Origin: Adiantum capillus-veneris
Lineage: Eukaryota > Streptophyta > Polypodiopsida > Polypodiales > Pteridaceae
NCBI GenBank assembly: GCA_014529385.2
Contig: CM043949.1
Location: 108,807,977-108,871,976, forward strand
Direction of reading: 5' to 3'
Length of the DNA stretch: 64,000 bases
Part shown: positions 13,643 through 36,400 of the stretch, piece by piece
Position numbering within the stretch: the stretch's first letter is position 1
Layout: each line of letters starts with the position of its first letter
The notes under the pieces: model-generated
Told to the model about the DNA's origin: nothing
Database searches by the model: none
Seen by the model: only the letters and a program-made list of their open reading frames with translations
Position numbers and translations under genes: made by a program

Positions 13643-13867
13643 ATTGCAACGATGGCACGGCGGTGGTGAAGCGGTTGAGCACGGCGCATTGGCGGCTCCT
13701 TCTTCGCGACGAGGAATCCTCCACGAAGACGAGCGTAGGACAGTGATTGACACACCCTTGCTCTCTTGAGCTTTCTAGATTAATCTAGTTGTGTGCTTAG
13801 AGCCATTTGTGGCTCGCACACAGTGTATCGGTAAGTCCCTCGCATTGACACGTGTGACAGACACGCA
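13318..13867 (+). repeat. Left LTR of the non-autonomous element
   Basis: Starts TGTTAACCACTGG. It contains a TATA-like CATATAAAAG near 13473 and a (GA)n tract at 13589-13641, and ends ACACGCA. The right copy has the same layout with a longer GA tract. Confidence 0.85.
13589..13641. repeat. (GA)n in left LTR
   Basis: About 53 bp of GA inside the LTR. The homologous tract in the right LTR is about 71 bp. Confidence 0.97.
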
Positions 13868-13873
13868 TGTTTT

Positions 13874-13891
13874 TGGCGCCTTTACTGGGGA
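13874..13891 (+). promoter_or_regulatory. Primer-binding site of the LTR element
   Basis: TGGCGCCTTTACTGGGGA lies six bases inside the left LTR. It differs at two positions from the TGGCGCCGTTGCCGGGGA primer site common in plant Tat/Athila elements. The tRNA primer was not determined. Confidence 0.6.
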
Positions 13892-14259
13892 ATGCCCTGC
13901 ATTAAGCTCGAGTAGCACTCTATCTTACTTTGTGGTGCATTTTGAAATGTAGGAAAGGTAGAAAAGGAAGGTGTGTGTGTTGAGAAGAAGTTTGTTTTGC
14001 TGCTGTGTATTGGTTTTTTAATAAGGTATTGAAAGGTACTGTGTTTTTTCTATTCATAAGGTGTTTTCTCTGTGATAAAGTGTTAGGATTAAGGTAGTAG
14101 ATCCATAATGTTAGTTATGTGCAAAGTACAGTAAGTAGTTCTGTTAGCTAATGAGTTACTGTAGTAGTGTGTTAGTGTGTAACAATAGCTCTATTAGTTG
14201 TAAGTAGGTAGGTTAGAGGTGTGTGTGCTCGCGCGCACAGCGCGGCCGTGGCGACCTTA

Positions 14260-14282
14260 TCCATATATATATATATATATAT
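14260..14282. repeat. Short (TA)n tract
   Basis: About 20 bp of TA inside the internal region of the LTR element. Confidence 0.9.
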
Positions 14283-14800
14283 TAAAAATTTTAAAGGTAG
14301 GACCGGGATCGGTAATATCCCCCAAACCCAAGCCCAAGCCCACGCTCAAGCTCAGGCCTCAGTCCCCCTTTAAAATTACGTATTTAAGCCTCATGCGTAG
14401 GTAAAAATCGACCTTTTTGAGGACCAACGGAGCTTCGGGTAACCGAACGCTATGTTGTAAATCACACCACGATTCCCTAAGCAATATGCTCGTTTCAAGC
14501 TATCACACACTCTAATCCAAAAACCGATCATTAAAAAACATAAAAAAACGAGTGAAAACTGACGCGTAAAAAAGTAAGCGGTTAACCCTTGAGGTTATTC
14601 ACCGATCCTTGTAGGGTACCAAAGGCACATGCATCTGCGCTTTGGTCGTGTGCTAGAGGCTGAGCAACTAGAGAGAATTTTGACTCACGCGAGCTCTCAA
14701 TATCAACCTATCTTAGGTTCCGGGCCCTCGGCGGGGACCCAAGGTAGTACAAACCAAGACCCAAACATAGCGGCTAGTGACTTCCTTTGACTACGACATC

Positions 14801-16293
14801 ATGGAGGGTTTCCCAATGCCTAACCTCAATATCTCAAGCCAAGACATGCATGCCATGGGTCCACGGTCCGGACCGAGCGTGCTTAGCCGCTTGAAGGAAA
14901 CCTTTAGTAGAGCCACTCGCTCCGAACAACGATGTAAATGAGGGGGTGGGAAAGTAAATTTGCCATTCATGACCAACGTAGACCCTATGCTCTTAGAGAG
15001 TGTGCACGCGAATACTCCATTCACTACACCCCCTGACTCTTTAGAGCTATTTTCCTCCGAGGTTATATTACCTGATGGTAGAAGCCTTGCCAAAGTGCAA
15101 GAGGTTGAGTGATATAGCATTGCGGCTAGGGAAAAGGAAATTGAGAGCTTACGCAAGGTGGGGCAACAAAGAGAGTTAAAAGCAAAAGCTCTTATGTAAA
15201 TATCTTTGCTAGGAGAGAAATCGCGTGCTCCTGACTTAGAAACCACTAAGGGTCAACCCATAGAGAGCCACATTGCATCTAGTTCAAAGGACACCCCTAG
15301 CACCTCAAGCCTAGATGGAGCGTTCCTAAATGAGATCTGGGAGTACGAACTACAAATGGAAACTCTAGCCGACCTATACACAGTCACACCTATCACGTGG
15401 GTTGGTTAGATGTCCTACAATCCACAACGGGTGCTACTAGTGTGGAGGATCAACAACAAAGAGTTTGTGAGGTCATCCATAGGGTTATTGAGCTAGAGAG
15501 ACAGAACAAGGGGATCCACATGCCTTCAACAGGTCTCATTAGATTCTTGGATACAGGGAAGGCTAAACAACCTGTCTTATCGCAAATGGAGACTCCCTCG
15601 GTAAGTCCGATGGATCCCCCATATGTTGTTTCGCCAGGGGTCTTAGTGCAATCTGAGCCCACCAGTGATAGCTTTACTTTTCCAAATCTAGCTCATCTTT
15701 CCCTTGATGACGCCATGGCTACCATGCCTACCCCAATGATGGACATGACAAGAAACACGCCATGGACCTCATTTGTTAGTAAAGCACCCCTACATGGTAG
15801 CTCAATGCCTGCAACAGTACCTACAAGTGTGTACCAATCGTATATACCTATAGGTCCTCGTACTCATGTAGTCCCTACCCCTCCCATTGTTTCAACTACC
15901 TATGCTCCACAACCACAACACCCAAGCTTTTCAAAAGTGTTTCACATGGTCTTTCCGGTGCTTGCCTATGAATGGGATTTGGTAGGTATGCTAGCATGTG
16001 AGAGGAATTTCGAGGAGTTAGAATGGCTGATACGTCTCTTGACCACGACTGATCCATACTTAGTAGAGAGTGTTTCTCCCATTGCACAAACCTACCCTTT
16101 TGACCAAGATGACTATAGGCATCTAGTGACCTTCTTAATAAACATTGGTGCCTTTGATGAAGAAGAAGATATACATGATTACACGGATGACACATATGGT
16201 CTCACGGATGATGACTTTGTTTTTGTCGACGACAAGGATAGGGATTTAGCCTTAGGGTTTTCCCCCAATCTCTACAATATCCTATTCTCTTGA
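14801..16293 (+). pseudogene. Broken internal ORF of the LTR element, unknown function
   Basis: Reading starts at ATG 14801 (MEGFPMPNLNISSQ) and must change frame or cross stops several times. The pieces are about 14801-14940, 14938-15110 and 15115-15400, ending in a 298-codon stretch, 15397-16293. The early part is rich in charged residues and may form a coiled coil (EKEIESLRKVGQQRELKAK). The middle is Pro/Thr/Ser-rich, and the end is very acidic (DEEEDIHDYTDDT). No CCHC knuckle, protease or RT motif is present. It could be a highly diverged gag or an acquired sequence, and I do not recognise it. A G-rich TTTAGGGGGGGTGT follows the stop. Confidence 0.5.
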
Positions 16294-17436
16294 ATCTTTA
16301 GGGGGGGTGTAAATAATTAGGTTAGGGTTCCTTATGTTTTTTAATTGTGTTCAATAAGTGTTGGTACTTTTCCCACTGATGTGCCTCTGGAAGGTGGATG
16401 TTTGGTCGTGACTATTATGCAATTTGTGACTACATAAGAATGCCTTTGAAAGACAACAACAATGGATGTTTACATGTTACAATGGATGTTCTCCATTATA
16501 TCAAGTGTACTACTTTCTTTTATCTATGCTTCCACATTTACATGTTTGCATTTTGTCATTTGAATTCTAAAAATGCATAAAATTATTGAAGTTGTGACAT
16601 TGTCAATTTAAATGCTATAATTTTTTCAAACTTCTAGTACCTTGTTATTCTCTTTGAGTTTGGTCTATTAGCTGGCGTTAAGTAGGTATCAGGACCTTAA
16701 GCTAAACTAGGCCACTTAATTGCTGACTTTAATTCCTAAATAGTCTATTAATTGTAGTAACTTTAGTAATGTTTTAGGCTATGAGGATATAGTTCTATCT
16801 ACTTTATTCCACCTAAGTGTGACTTGTGTTATGGAAGCCCATGTGTTAAGCTGGTATTTGAGACCTCGAGTCTCCCGGCTAGTTTATGCTCAAGCTAGTA
16901 TTTGAGACCCAGCTGCTGGTATTTGAGACCTCGAGTCCCTCAGCTACTTGTAGCAACTATGACAACAACAAAAAAGAAAACAAACAAAAAGAAAAAAAAA
17001 GAGAAAGTAAATAGCACAAACTTTTTTGTATTTTATGTGGATCACACTTAAGTGGTATAAGTGACAAGACCACTAGTCCTTAGACCCCGACGAGCATTCC
17101 TAAAGTTAACTACTCTTTAGTCAACATTTTTTAATTAACGTTGGTCAATCTAGTACTTACTTTAGCCCTAGATCTTGTGTACTTCTCTTAGAGTCGACCT
17201 AATAGACCCTCACTCAATTGCATTTTATTTAGGTACTACGCTTGTTCTAGTTGGCAACGTTACAATTTATGAATTTGTTTTTGCATTTCCTAGAATATCA
17301 TGTATGCATCTCACTCATTGCACACATGTACATGCTGCCTTTGAGCTTTCATAATGTTGTTTTTCTTCTGACACAGGTACTTCTATCGTGGATCCCGATG
17401 CTGCACTGTTATATTTCGAGGACAGAATCTACATCA

Positions 17437-17447
17437 GGAAGGGAGGC
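17437..17447 (+). promoter_or_regulatory. Polypurine tract
   Basis: AGGAAGGGAGG stands directly before CA and the TG that opens the right LTR. This is the expected plus-strand priming site for an LTR retrotransposon. Confidence 0.75.
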
Positions 17448-17448
17448 A

Positions 17449-17718
17449 TGTTAACCACTGGCATCCACTTCTAGTAGTCATGGGCTGGGTTTGTCAGTCC
17501 AATAGGAAAAGGGTAAGAGTGATCGCCGATGAGAGGCGCACTCTAACAGGAACATTCAAGGGTTAGTTGTCTAAGGATGGGCGCCCAAGTGTGAATGGGG
17601 CGAGCTCATATAAAAGTCACCTAAACCTAAAAATCATTCAGTCTTTCATTTGCGTAATTGAAGAGTGCTCTTGCTCCATCTCCATCTTCTTCTTTTTCAT
17701 CTCCTTGTGTGTGTGTGT

Positions 17719-17794
<76 letters not shown>

Positions 17795-18026
17795 ATTGCG
17801 ATGACGGCACGCGACGGCGGTGAAGCAGTTGAGCACGGCGCAATGACGACTCCTTCTTCTTCGAGGCGAGGAATCCTCCACGAAGGCGAGTGTAGGACGG
17901 TGAGTGACACACCCTTTCTCTCTTGAGCTTGCTAGATTAGTCTAGTTGTGTGCTTGGAGCCATTTGTGGCTCGCACACAGTGTATCGGCAAGTACCTTGC
18001 ATTGACACGTGCGACAGACGCACACA
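17449..18026 (+). repeat. Right LTR of the non-autonomous element
   Basis: Starts TGTTAACCACTGG and ends GACGCACACA, followed by the AACAT duplication. It includes a (GA)n tract at 17722-17792. Confidence 0.85.
17722..17792. repeat. (GA)n in right LTR
   Basis: About 71 bp of GA, longer than the 53 bp tract of the left LTR. Confidence 0.97.
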
Positions 18027-19611
18027 AACATTGTGTCCATCCGATTGAAGGAAAAGAAGCGAGTCGTCTGCGAGAACATCTTGATAAGCAGTTGCTTGCC
18101 ATTTTGGAATTGCAACCCTTGAATCTCTTCTTTAGCAACAGCTTGTTTAAACATTGTAATAAGAGGGTTGGTGCAGACGGCAAACCAAAGCAGATCTAAA
18201 GGGAACCCTGTACAAATTGATCTCTTGACATAAAAGCAACCAGCTATTTTGGAGTTGAAAAGAAGCTCGGAGGAGCTCCCTTCCCCAAGAGTACTGACAG
18301 CTTGATAGATTCATGGTCCAAACCCTAGAGCCTACAACGTTTCTTGCACAAATGACAATGTAGTCCTATCATATGCCTTATCAAGGTCCAGTTATAGCAG
18401 GATACAATCTTGCTTCCTGAACTTGGCATATTCCATACCTATCATGGCCGCCAATGTGTTGTCATAATTTGACCTACCTTTAATAAACCCATGTTGGTGA
18501 GGAGAGATCACATCAACCAACACTGGGGAAATTCTTTCAGCAATGAGATTAGCCAGTACCTTGTAAACCACTGTCATCATGGGTATTGATCTCCAGTGTT
18601 TGAGCTAGGAGCGAGTCAATTGCTTGGGGATGAGTTTAATTATTTCTTTCTTCACCCGAGATTCAAGTGTACCTTTAGTAAAGGCGTTGTTAACCATTTG
18701 CAAGAAAGACAGGCCCAGAACCTCCCAAAACTTTTGACAAAATTTGGCTATGATCCCATCCCAACCTGGCAAATTATTCTTGGCCGACTTTTTGAGAGTT
18801 GTCAAGCATTCTTCCAAGGTAAAGGGCCTTTCCAAGTAGTTCGCTCGGGCTGAGTCAACTAGTGTTGGGGTAGTCGTGAAAATTTTCCTCCTGGCTTCTC
18901 TGATTAAGGAAGAGGGGGAGTCTTTTCTACCAATAATCTGGCTAAGATGACCTAGCATGACTTTGCCCATATGATCAAGATTGTTGATCAAAACTCCTTG
19001 GTTATCAATCAGGAAAGAGATGGTAGTCTTTCGTTTTCTTAATTTGATCACTTTGAGTAGCGTGTTTTTGCTATCTTCCTCAATCTTGATGCACCTCTCC
19101 TTGGATTTGAATCCTAAGGAGATTAGTCCTCTCCATTTCCCTTTTGTGCAAGGTCTGTTTGATCATTAGCCACTCAGTGTGATCTTGTTTTGAGGCCTTA
19201 CCTTGCATTTCTTCTAGCCTAGCTCTTAAAATCTAGATTTGTAGTCTGAGATTGAATGGTTGTTAGCCTTTTTGAGCATTGGACCCACTATCTTGATTGG
19301 AGTTTGGATTTTTTTGCTAAATCTTTTCCAGAGTCAATCCCTTTCTTGATGATGCCTTGGTTTAGTTCTTTCGTAGCCCAAGAGACCAGAATCTTGAAGA
19401 GAGCATTTTTAAATAGAGTTGGGTAGGTGATAAGCAGTTTCTTGGCACCTTGCAGCTGATGTGAATCTTCAGAAGAAAAGACCAAGGTTCCAAGAAAGGG
19501 AAAATGATCCAAAAGACTTTCATTCACAGGTGCCTTGTATGTTAAACAATCATAAAAGTTTTTGTGTGTATAAGTGATTACATGTTTTTTAGCAACAACA
19601 CTCAAATGCAC
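18027..19611 (-). mobile_element. LINE-A, 5' part (linker and RT N-terminal half)
   Basis: Minus-strand continuation of LINE-A upstream of the inserted LTR element. At 19611-19288 lies a poorly conserved linker. At 19051-18605 is the pre-RT region with the NLPGWDGI motif (typical of plant L1: PGPDG) and FTKGTLES. At 18580-18392 is the RT segment with VYKVLANLIAERISPVL and SPHQHGFIKGRSNYDN, the usual QTGF-x-KGRSI box. At 18090-18032 is the catalytic ADDSLLFL box followed by GHNV, with a one-base frameshift just before it. Junction codons G-H-N-V then join R-K-A-L-E-I-V across the LTR insertion. No endonuclease domain is recognisable, and the 5' boundary is uncertain. Confidence 0.85.
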
Positions 19612-19755
19612 TTAGAGAAGCACCTTGGCAGTTTTGATTACAACTTTTACAAATAAGAATTTTGATGTAGCCAATGCATTCAACACTCTCTTATATCCAC
19701 AAGATCAAAGATACATGTTTCCTGATTTCAAGGCTCTCAATTTCATTCCTTAATC

Positions 19756-20450
19756 TTGATAACAATGCAATTGACGGTCTGTGCTTCATCTTGTTCACCG
19801 GCTATCGCCATGGATTTGGCTAGTATATCATTGTCAAAGTTTACAATTTTCCATACAAAGTTTGATGGTTCAAACTTCAAGCATTGGAGAATAGGTATGC
19901 ATAATGCATTGACTCAGTTGGGCGAAGTGTTGCCACTATAGGGCATGGATGCTAAGCCAGAGTCTATGAGTGATGATGAGTGGGAGGATTTGAATGAGCT
20001 TGCACGTTCGACGATCATATTACACCTTGGTGAGTCTATCTACCGCATTAGTTTGGATGCATGTACAACTAGAGATTTATGGTAGAGATTGTGGAATGCT
20101 TTTGACACAAATGAGTCTAGAGGGATGTCTACAATCAGAGGACAATCTCACAGACACATATATATTGTCTGTTGGCATTGTGGTCATACATGGCATGTAC
20201 GCATGCATTGCTTTCGACGGATGAGAGAGCGCAGGAGATAGCGCATGAGAGATGCTATCACTTTGACTGATGTGGGAGTGGATGTAGCGTATGCGGCTAC
20301 ACATGACAAAGATTTTGAGTTTGCTTCATTGTTTACTCCTGAATTTCTTATGTCAGTTTTTGACGACACATTACCTTCACATTGGATACTAGATGCGAGT
20401 GCTAGGTTTCACGTCACATTGAATCCTAAGTGGTTTAGCACATACGCTAG
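19756..20450 (+). pseudogene. Ty1/copia gag-protease remnant
   Basis: The reading starts near 19756. A gag motif FTIFHTKFDGSNFKHWRIGM, then EDLNELARSTIILHLGE, then ARDLW-like TTRDLW, matches the UBN2-type gag of plant copia elements. A stop at about 19939 and frame changes break it. At 20165-20210 the peptide CWHCGHTWHVRMHC is a full CCHC zinc knuckle. At about 20380 the peptide WILDASARFHVTLNPKWFSTY matches the copia protease WILDSGASFH box, but the catalytic Asp-Ser-Gly is changed to Asp-Ala-Ser. No integrase, RT or RNase H follows. A candidate 3' LTR start lies at about 21929. Confidence 0.8.
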
Positions 20451-20529
20451 TGGTATGCTTGGACGTGTGTGTCTAGCAGAAGAATGCTTTAAGAAATGTG
20501 TATGGAGGTGTGTATATGGCACAAGGAAT

Positions 20530-20660
20530 TGAGTTTATATGCCTGTGTGTGTGTGTGCACGCACATGCACACATGCATTGGGACAAGCATGCATTCATGC
20601 ACACCGCACATATGTAAGCACGTGCCCATGTGTCTTGACTGGTTGGATGCATGCACACAT
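20530..20660. repeat. GT/CA-rich low-complexity patch
   Basis: Alternating TGTGTG and GCACGCACATGCACAC sequence. Frames across it are rich in Cys, Thr and His by composition only. Confidence 0.7.
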
Positions 20661-20842
20661 GAACCCGATGCATCAAAAAAATGACACCCCAACAAATACA
20701 TCCCTGCAGCTCTACATGGTAACGCATCCAGTCCCTAAGGAGAAAACCATGAACATGACTGGCCCACCCTAAAAAATCCATCTTGAGACATATAAATAGC
20801 CCATGTCATTTGAAATGAACAAGAGAGAGGAGTATAAAGAAC

Positions 20843-20931
20843 CTTCCCAGCATGACGAGTGAAGCTTAGATTGCTGAATATAACAGTGTCCGGCCTCAAA
20901 GGGTAAGTGAACTGAACTTGTTGAAACTCCA
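20843..20931 (-). pseudogene. ABCB-type transporter exon fragment
   Basis: A minus-strand 89-bp segment encodes VEFQQVQFTYPLRPDTVIFSN and then LSFTRHAGK. Full-length ABCB (P-glycoprotein-type) ABC transporters have VEF-x-x-V-x-F-x-YPSRP-x-x-x-IF-x-x-x-L at the start of the nucleotide-binding domain, ending in AGK just before the Walker A region. The segment is bounded by a splice acceptor (CATCTCTAG) and a donor (AAG, then GTTCTT). No Walker A, signature or membrane exon was found nearby. It lies antisense between the copia protease remnant and the copia 3' end, so it is probably a captured or leftover exon. Confidence 0.7.
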
Positions 20932-20950
20932 CTAGAGATGTTAGACTTAT

Positions 20951-21900
20951 CGTGGCAAAGTGTTGTATCATATCTGCTGCGAGATGTATGCCATATGCTA
21001 GGTTTGACACAGAGATTGATCTCTGTGAGCTAGTTACGAGACAACTGATGTTAGGTAGTGTTGGACGAGCACTCTTTCAGATTGCATCATGAACAACTAG
21101 TCATAGCGAGAGGTGTTAGTGTTGGCACGATTCATGCGATGCGAGTATGTCACGTTTGAAAAGGCATAATCTTTGTGAGTACACAACCATGCAGAGAGAT
21201 GATGCGTATCTCCTTTGCGGATAGGCTGCATGATGCTCTAGTTAGTGCACATGTTGAGCTAGTTGTGCAAACACTTGTGCAACAGGGTTTGACATTCGTG
21301 GATACGATGACGGATATGGATGACTTGAGTACTGATAATTCAGTCGCGATTCAGTCATTCATGGATATGCTTAGGACAGAGATTGATGTGTGTGAGTTGA
21401 AGCTGGACATTACTCTTGACACACAGGGTTCATGATAGACATATGCTTTTGGTACGCATGTGATATGTGAGAGACACGAGGATGGATTCCAAGGATTGGA
21501 GTATAAGTTTCAGGATGATTTCCATGAGTGGAGTTCTGAGCCAGATTTGACTGAGATGGTATGATTGCCAAGGATTGCATCAACATTCGAGAATCTTATG
21601 TATGAGATATTGATCTCGAGACCCGAGATTGCATTAACGGCAAGTGCATTTGCAATGGGAACCATCAACCATGCAATGGCTGATATTAGCCTTAAGCGTA
21701 GGGGCACTTTGCAATGCATGGTGAGATATCTACGAGATGTGTGCGGCTTTAGTGAGAAGTATGTGGTTGATCGCTCTATACTTCCTCTACAGTTTGAGTT
21801 GGCTGCACATGGATTCAATGAGCCAGTGACGTTGGCTTAAGTCATACTTGATGATTACCTTATACAAGTTCTATACCGTTTCCTTTTGTTTTCTCCCCCA
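20951..21900. other. Sequence between copia protease and its 3' end, not assigned
   Basis: Two open stretches on the plus strand (about 21175-21435 and 21565-21840) show no copia RT or RNase H motif, and I do not recognise them. Repeated GAGATTGATGTGTGTGAG-like words occur at about 21011 and 21383. Confidence 0.45.
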
Positions 21901-21954
21901 CGACCACATTGGCCTTTACGTGGGAGGTTGTTGAGGTAAAGCCCAATGTGGTCG
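21901..21954 (+). repeat. 19-bp stem hairpin at putative copia 3' LTR edge
   Basis: CGACCACATTGGCCTTTAC (21901-21919) pairs with 21936-21954 with a single mismatch across a 16-base loop. The loop contains GTGGGAGGT followed by TGTTGAGG. That would fit a polypurine tract next to an LTR beginning TGTTGAGG at about 21929. The LTR end was not located. Confidence 0.65.
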
Positions 21955-22600
21955 GTTAGGCCAAGCGCCCATTCACTACACTTGTTCTTTTATGCACAAA
22001 ATTGAATAAGGGGGCTCACATATTTATAGTGAGTTGTCTCCTCTTCTTCTCTCTTCTCCATTGGTATACACACAAACACACACTCTCGCTCGCACACTTA
22101 AAGCATTTCATAGAATTGTGCCCATAAACTAAAATACCATCTCTAGAAGGTGCTTTGACCGGCTTGTACAAAAAAAAAAAGACCCTCCATTGATTATTAT
22201 TGCAATTCAATATACCTTTTGACTTCTTATAAAGGATTCCCCTCTCTCTTCATTTGAAACTTGAATTTAACTATACCTTTCTATGGGGCCACACCTTTTT
22301 TCAATAGAAAAAAGGTACTGCTTGTAATTTAGAGGGTCTTTAGCTTATAGGGCCTCTAGGGGAGCCCTCTAAATGTTTTATATAGAATTTTATGCCATTA
22401 CTACAATGATCGAGGTGTGCACGCTAATTGGATGTCAACTCAAAGGATAAGAGTCATAAATTTGACTACAACCTTGTCACCTCAAACATAGGTAAGGACT
22501 TCCAAGTGTGGTTGGGATTTGGACCCAAAAAGTTTGTTTGGGAGCCAATTATTTGGGGTTGAGAATAAAGAAAAGAAGGAGAGGAAAATTTTTGCCATGG
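21955..22600. other. Probable copia LTR and unassigned sequence
   Basis: No gene recognised. The first part may be the decayed 3' LTR of the copia remnant. Its right end is undefined. Confidence 0.35.
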
Positions 22601-22601
22601 C

Positions 22602-22657
22602 AGGAACAAACCCAAGAGACCTCAAAGATCTATCTAACGAGTCTTGAACCCAAGACC

Positions 22658-22660
<3 letters not shown>
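22602..22660 (-). mobile_element. tRNA-derived SINE-like fragment, copy 1
   Basis: On the minus strand a box-B-like GGGTTCAAGACTC (22651-22639) is followed by a body through ATAGATCTTTGAGG to TCTCTTGGG. The same body and box B recur at 53785-53828. The box A side is replaced here by the GA microsatellite. Confidence 0.5.

Positions 22661-22707
<47 letters not shown>
22661..22707. repeat. (GA)n microsatellite
   Basis: About 47 bp of GA directly adjoining the SINE-like fragment and downstream of the MSP gene. Confidence 0.97.
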
Positions 22708-22709
<2 letters not shown>

Positions 22710-22970
22710 TTATTGGCTTTTTATTACACAATATAAAGCAAAGAATGGAGTGTTCACCAAGCTTTGTGGCTTTGCCAACAGCCAGATGTGTGTTGACTAT
22801 ATGCACTGATTACACAGAATTGATACATGAATAGGGCACTAACTTCAAGCATACACCAAGAAGATTATTAAGCTGCTCACATGCACCCCTTGGTTAAACA
22901 CACATATGTATGTACAACTTTTTGAAGGGAATGGTGGGGGCAGCCTGCCTTCAGCTAAATATATTCACCC

Positions 22971-35421
<12,451 letters not shown>

Positions 35422-35741
35422 TTTATAATTCTTGGCTTAAGCCTGCTGGCAATCAATAAAGTCAAAGAGCACACACTCGATATGATCTATCAAGCTCTCA
35501 AGTCCTATCGAAACCTGCAGGGCTTCTCCAAGCTTAGTTCTGGAAAATGCAGATCCTGCTGAGCATGGAAATCTCACAGAAGTGATGGCCCATCGAGGCT
35601 AACCAGTGCATCCATTAGGGGCGATGTACGAGCAAACGCGCTTCACCACTTATTGAACTCTCAGCATTGATGACCGTTATCCTGTCGAAAACTCTCACAC
35701 ACACTAAGTTCCAATTAAGACCAGCTGGACACTCAATTGCC

Positions 35742-35744
<3 letters not shown>

Positions 35745-35806
<62 letters not shown>
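35745..35806. repeat. Compound (TC)n(AC)n microsatellite upstream of the MSP gene
   Basis: About 34 bp of TC followed by about 28 bp of AC, some 325 bp upstream of the start codon. On the coding strand it reads GT then GA, a composition seen in plant 5' UTRs. Confidence 0.95.
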
Positions 35807-35810
<4 letters not shown>

Positions 35811-35923
35811 CCAGCTCGTTTCGCTCCGTTGGCACTCTTGACTTCTTCACAGCACCTGCGGAATAAATTGCAATGCTTAAATCGAGACAACAGCGAAGTA
35901 AAGCTCGCAACACTCTGACTCCT

Positions 35924-35954
<31 letters not shown>

Positions 35955-36091
35955 AGGTTTTGAGGAGGGTGACGCGAGAAGTTTTGCATGTTCGCGAGCG
36001 TGAGGTAAGTAGTCGGACGACTGAGGAATGTGCTCGATTAAAGTGGCTTTTGAGCTGTGCCATTTGCAAAGACAATGTTGAATTTTTTTGC

Positions 36092-36122
36092 CCCGGGGGG
36101 GGGGGGTGGGTGGGTGGGTGGG
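36092..36122 (+). other. G-rich run with G-quadruplex potential
   Basis: CCCC followed by about 11 G, then four GGGT repeats on the plus strand. The spacing of three-G runs by single T fits the intramolecular G-quadruplex pattern. It lies about 670 bp upstream of the MSP gene start, on its template strand. Confidence 0.7.
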
Positions 36123-36246
36123 TCTCAAGTGAGGTTTTAGGCCTCACAAATCAAGGCACAATATTGGCAGAGGATCAACCAGTTCACCTCCTTGATCATT
36201 GGATGTCAAAAATACCCGATGATCGCAAAGTCCAATTAGAACCAGG

Positions 36247-36248
<2 letters not shown>

Positions 36249-36312
<64 letters not shown>
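36249..36312. repeat. (TC)n microsatellite
   Basis: About 64 bp of TC. Confidence 0.98.
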
Positions 36313-36316
<4 letters not shown>

Positions 36317-36400
36317 AACTCTCGTCGGATAGATCTTTGAGGTCTCTTGGGATAGCTGCCTACGAAGTTGAAATTCTCTTCTTCTTCCTCTTCTCGGGCG

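Larger units (their letters stand above)
13318..18026 (+). mobile_element. Non-autonomous LTR retrotransposon inserted in LINE-A
   Basis: This is a structurally complete LTR element. The left LTR is 13318 to about 13867, with a primer-binding-site-like sequence at 13874. The internal region is about 3.5 kb, followed by a purine tract (AGGAAGGGAGG) at 17437-17447 and the right LTR at 17449-18026. It is flanked by AACAT on both sides. The interior has no recognisable protease, RT, RNase H or integrase, only a broken frame of unknown function at 14801-16293. The primer site TGGCGCCTTTACTGGGGA resembles the TGGCGCCGTTGCCGGGGA site of the plant Tat/Athila branch of Ty3/gypsy, so that affiliation is an inference. 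The LTRs differ at roughly 5 percent of non-repeat positions by eye, so the insertion is not recent. It would depend on proteins from a related element. Confidence 0.85.
35422..36400 (-). promoter_or_regulatory. Presumed promoter and 5' UTR of the MSP gene
   Basis: Low-complexity region upstream of the ATG. It has (TC)n(AC)n at 35745-35806, a short GA/GGGA patch at 35925-35955, a G-rich run at 36092-36122 and (TC)n at 36249-36312. No TATA box could be assigned with confidence, so the extent is a guess from position. Confidence 0.4.

Noticed and set aside
20473-20781. Cys/His-rich peptides from both strands at the GT/CA patch
   Set aside because: Composition follows the alternating TGTGTG/GCAC sequence, with no conserved zinc-finger spacing.
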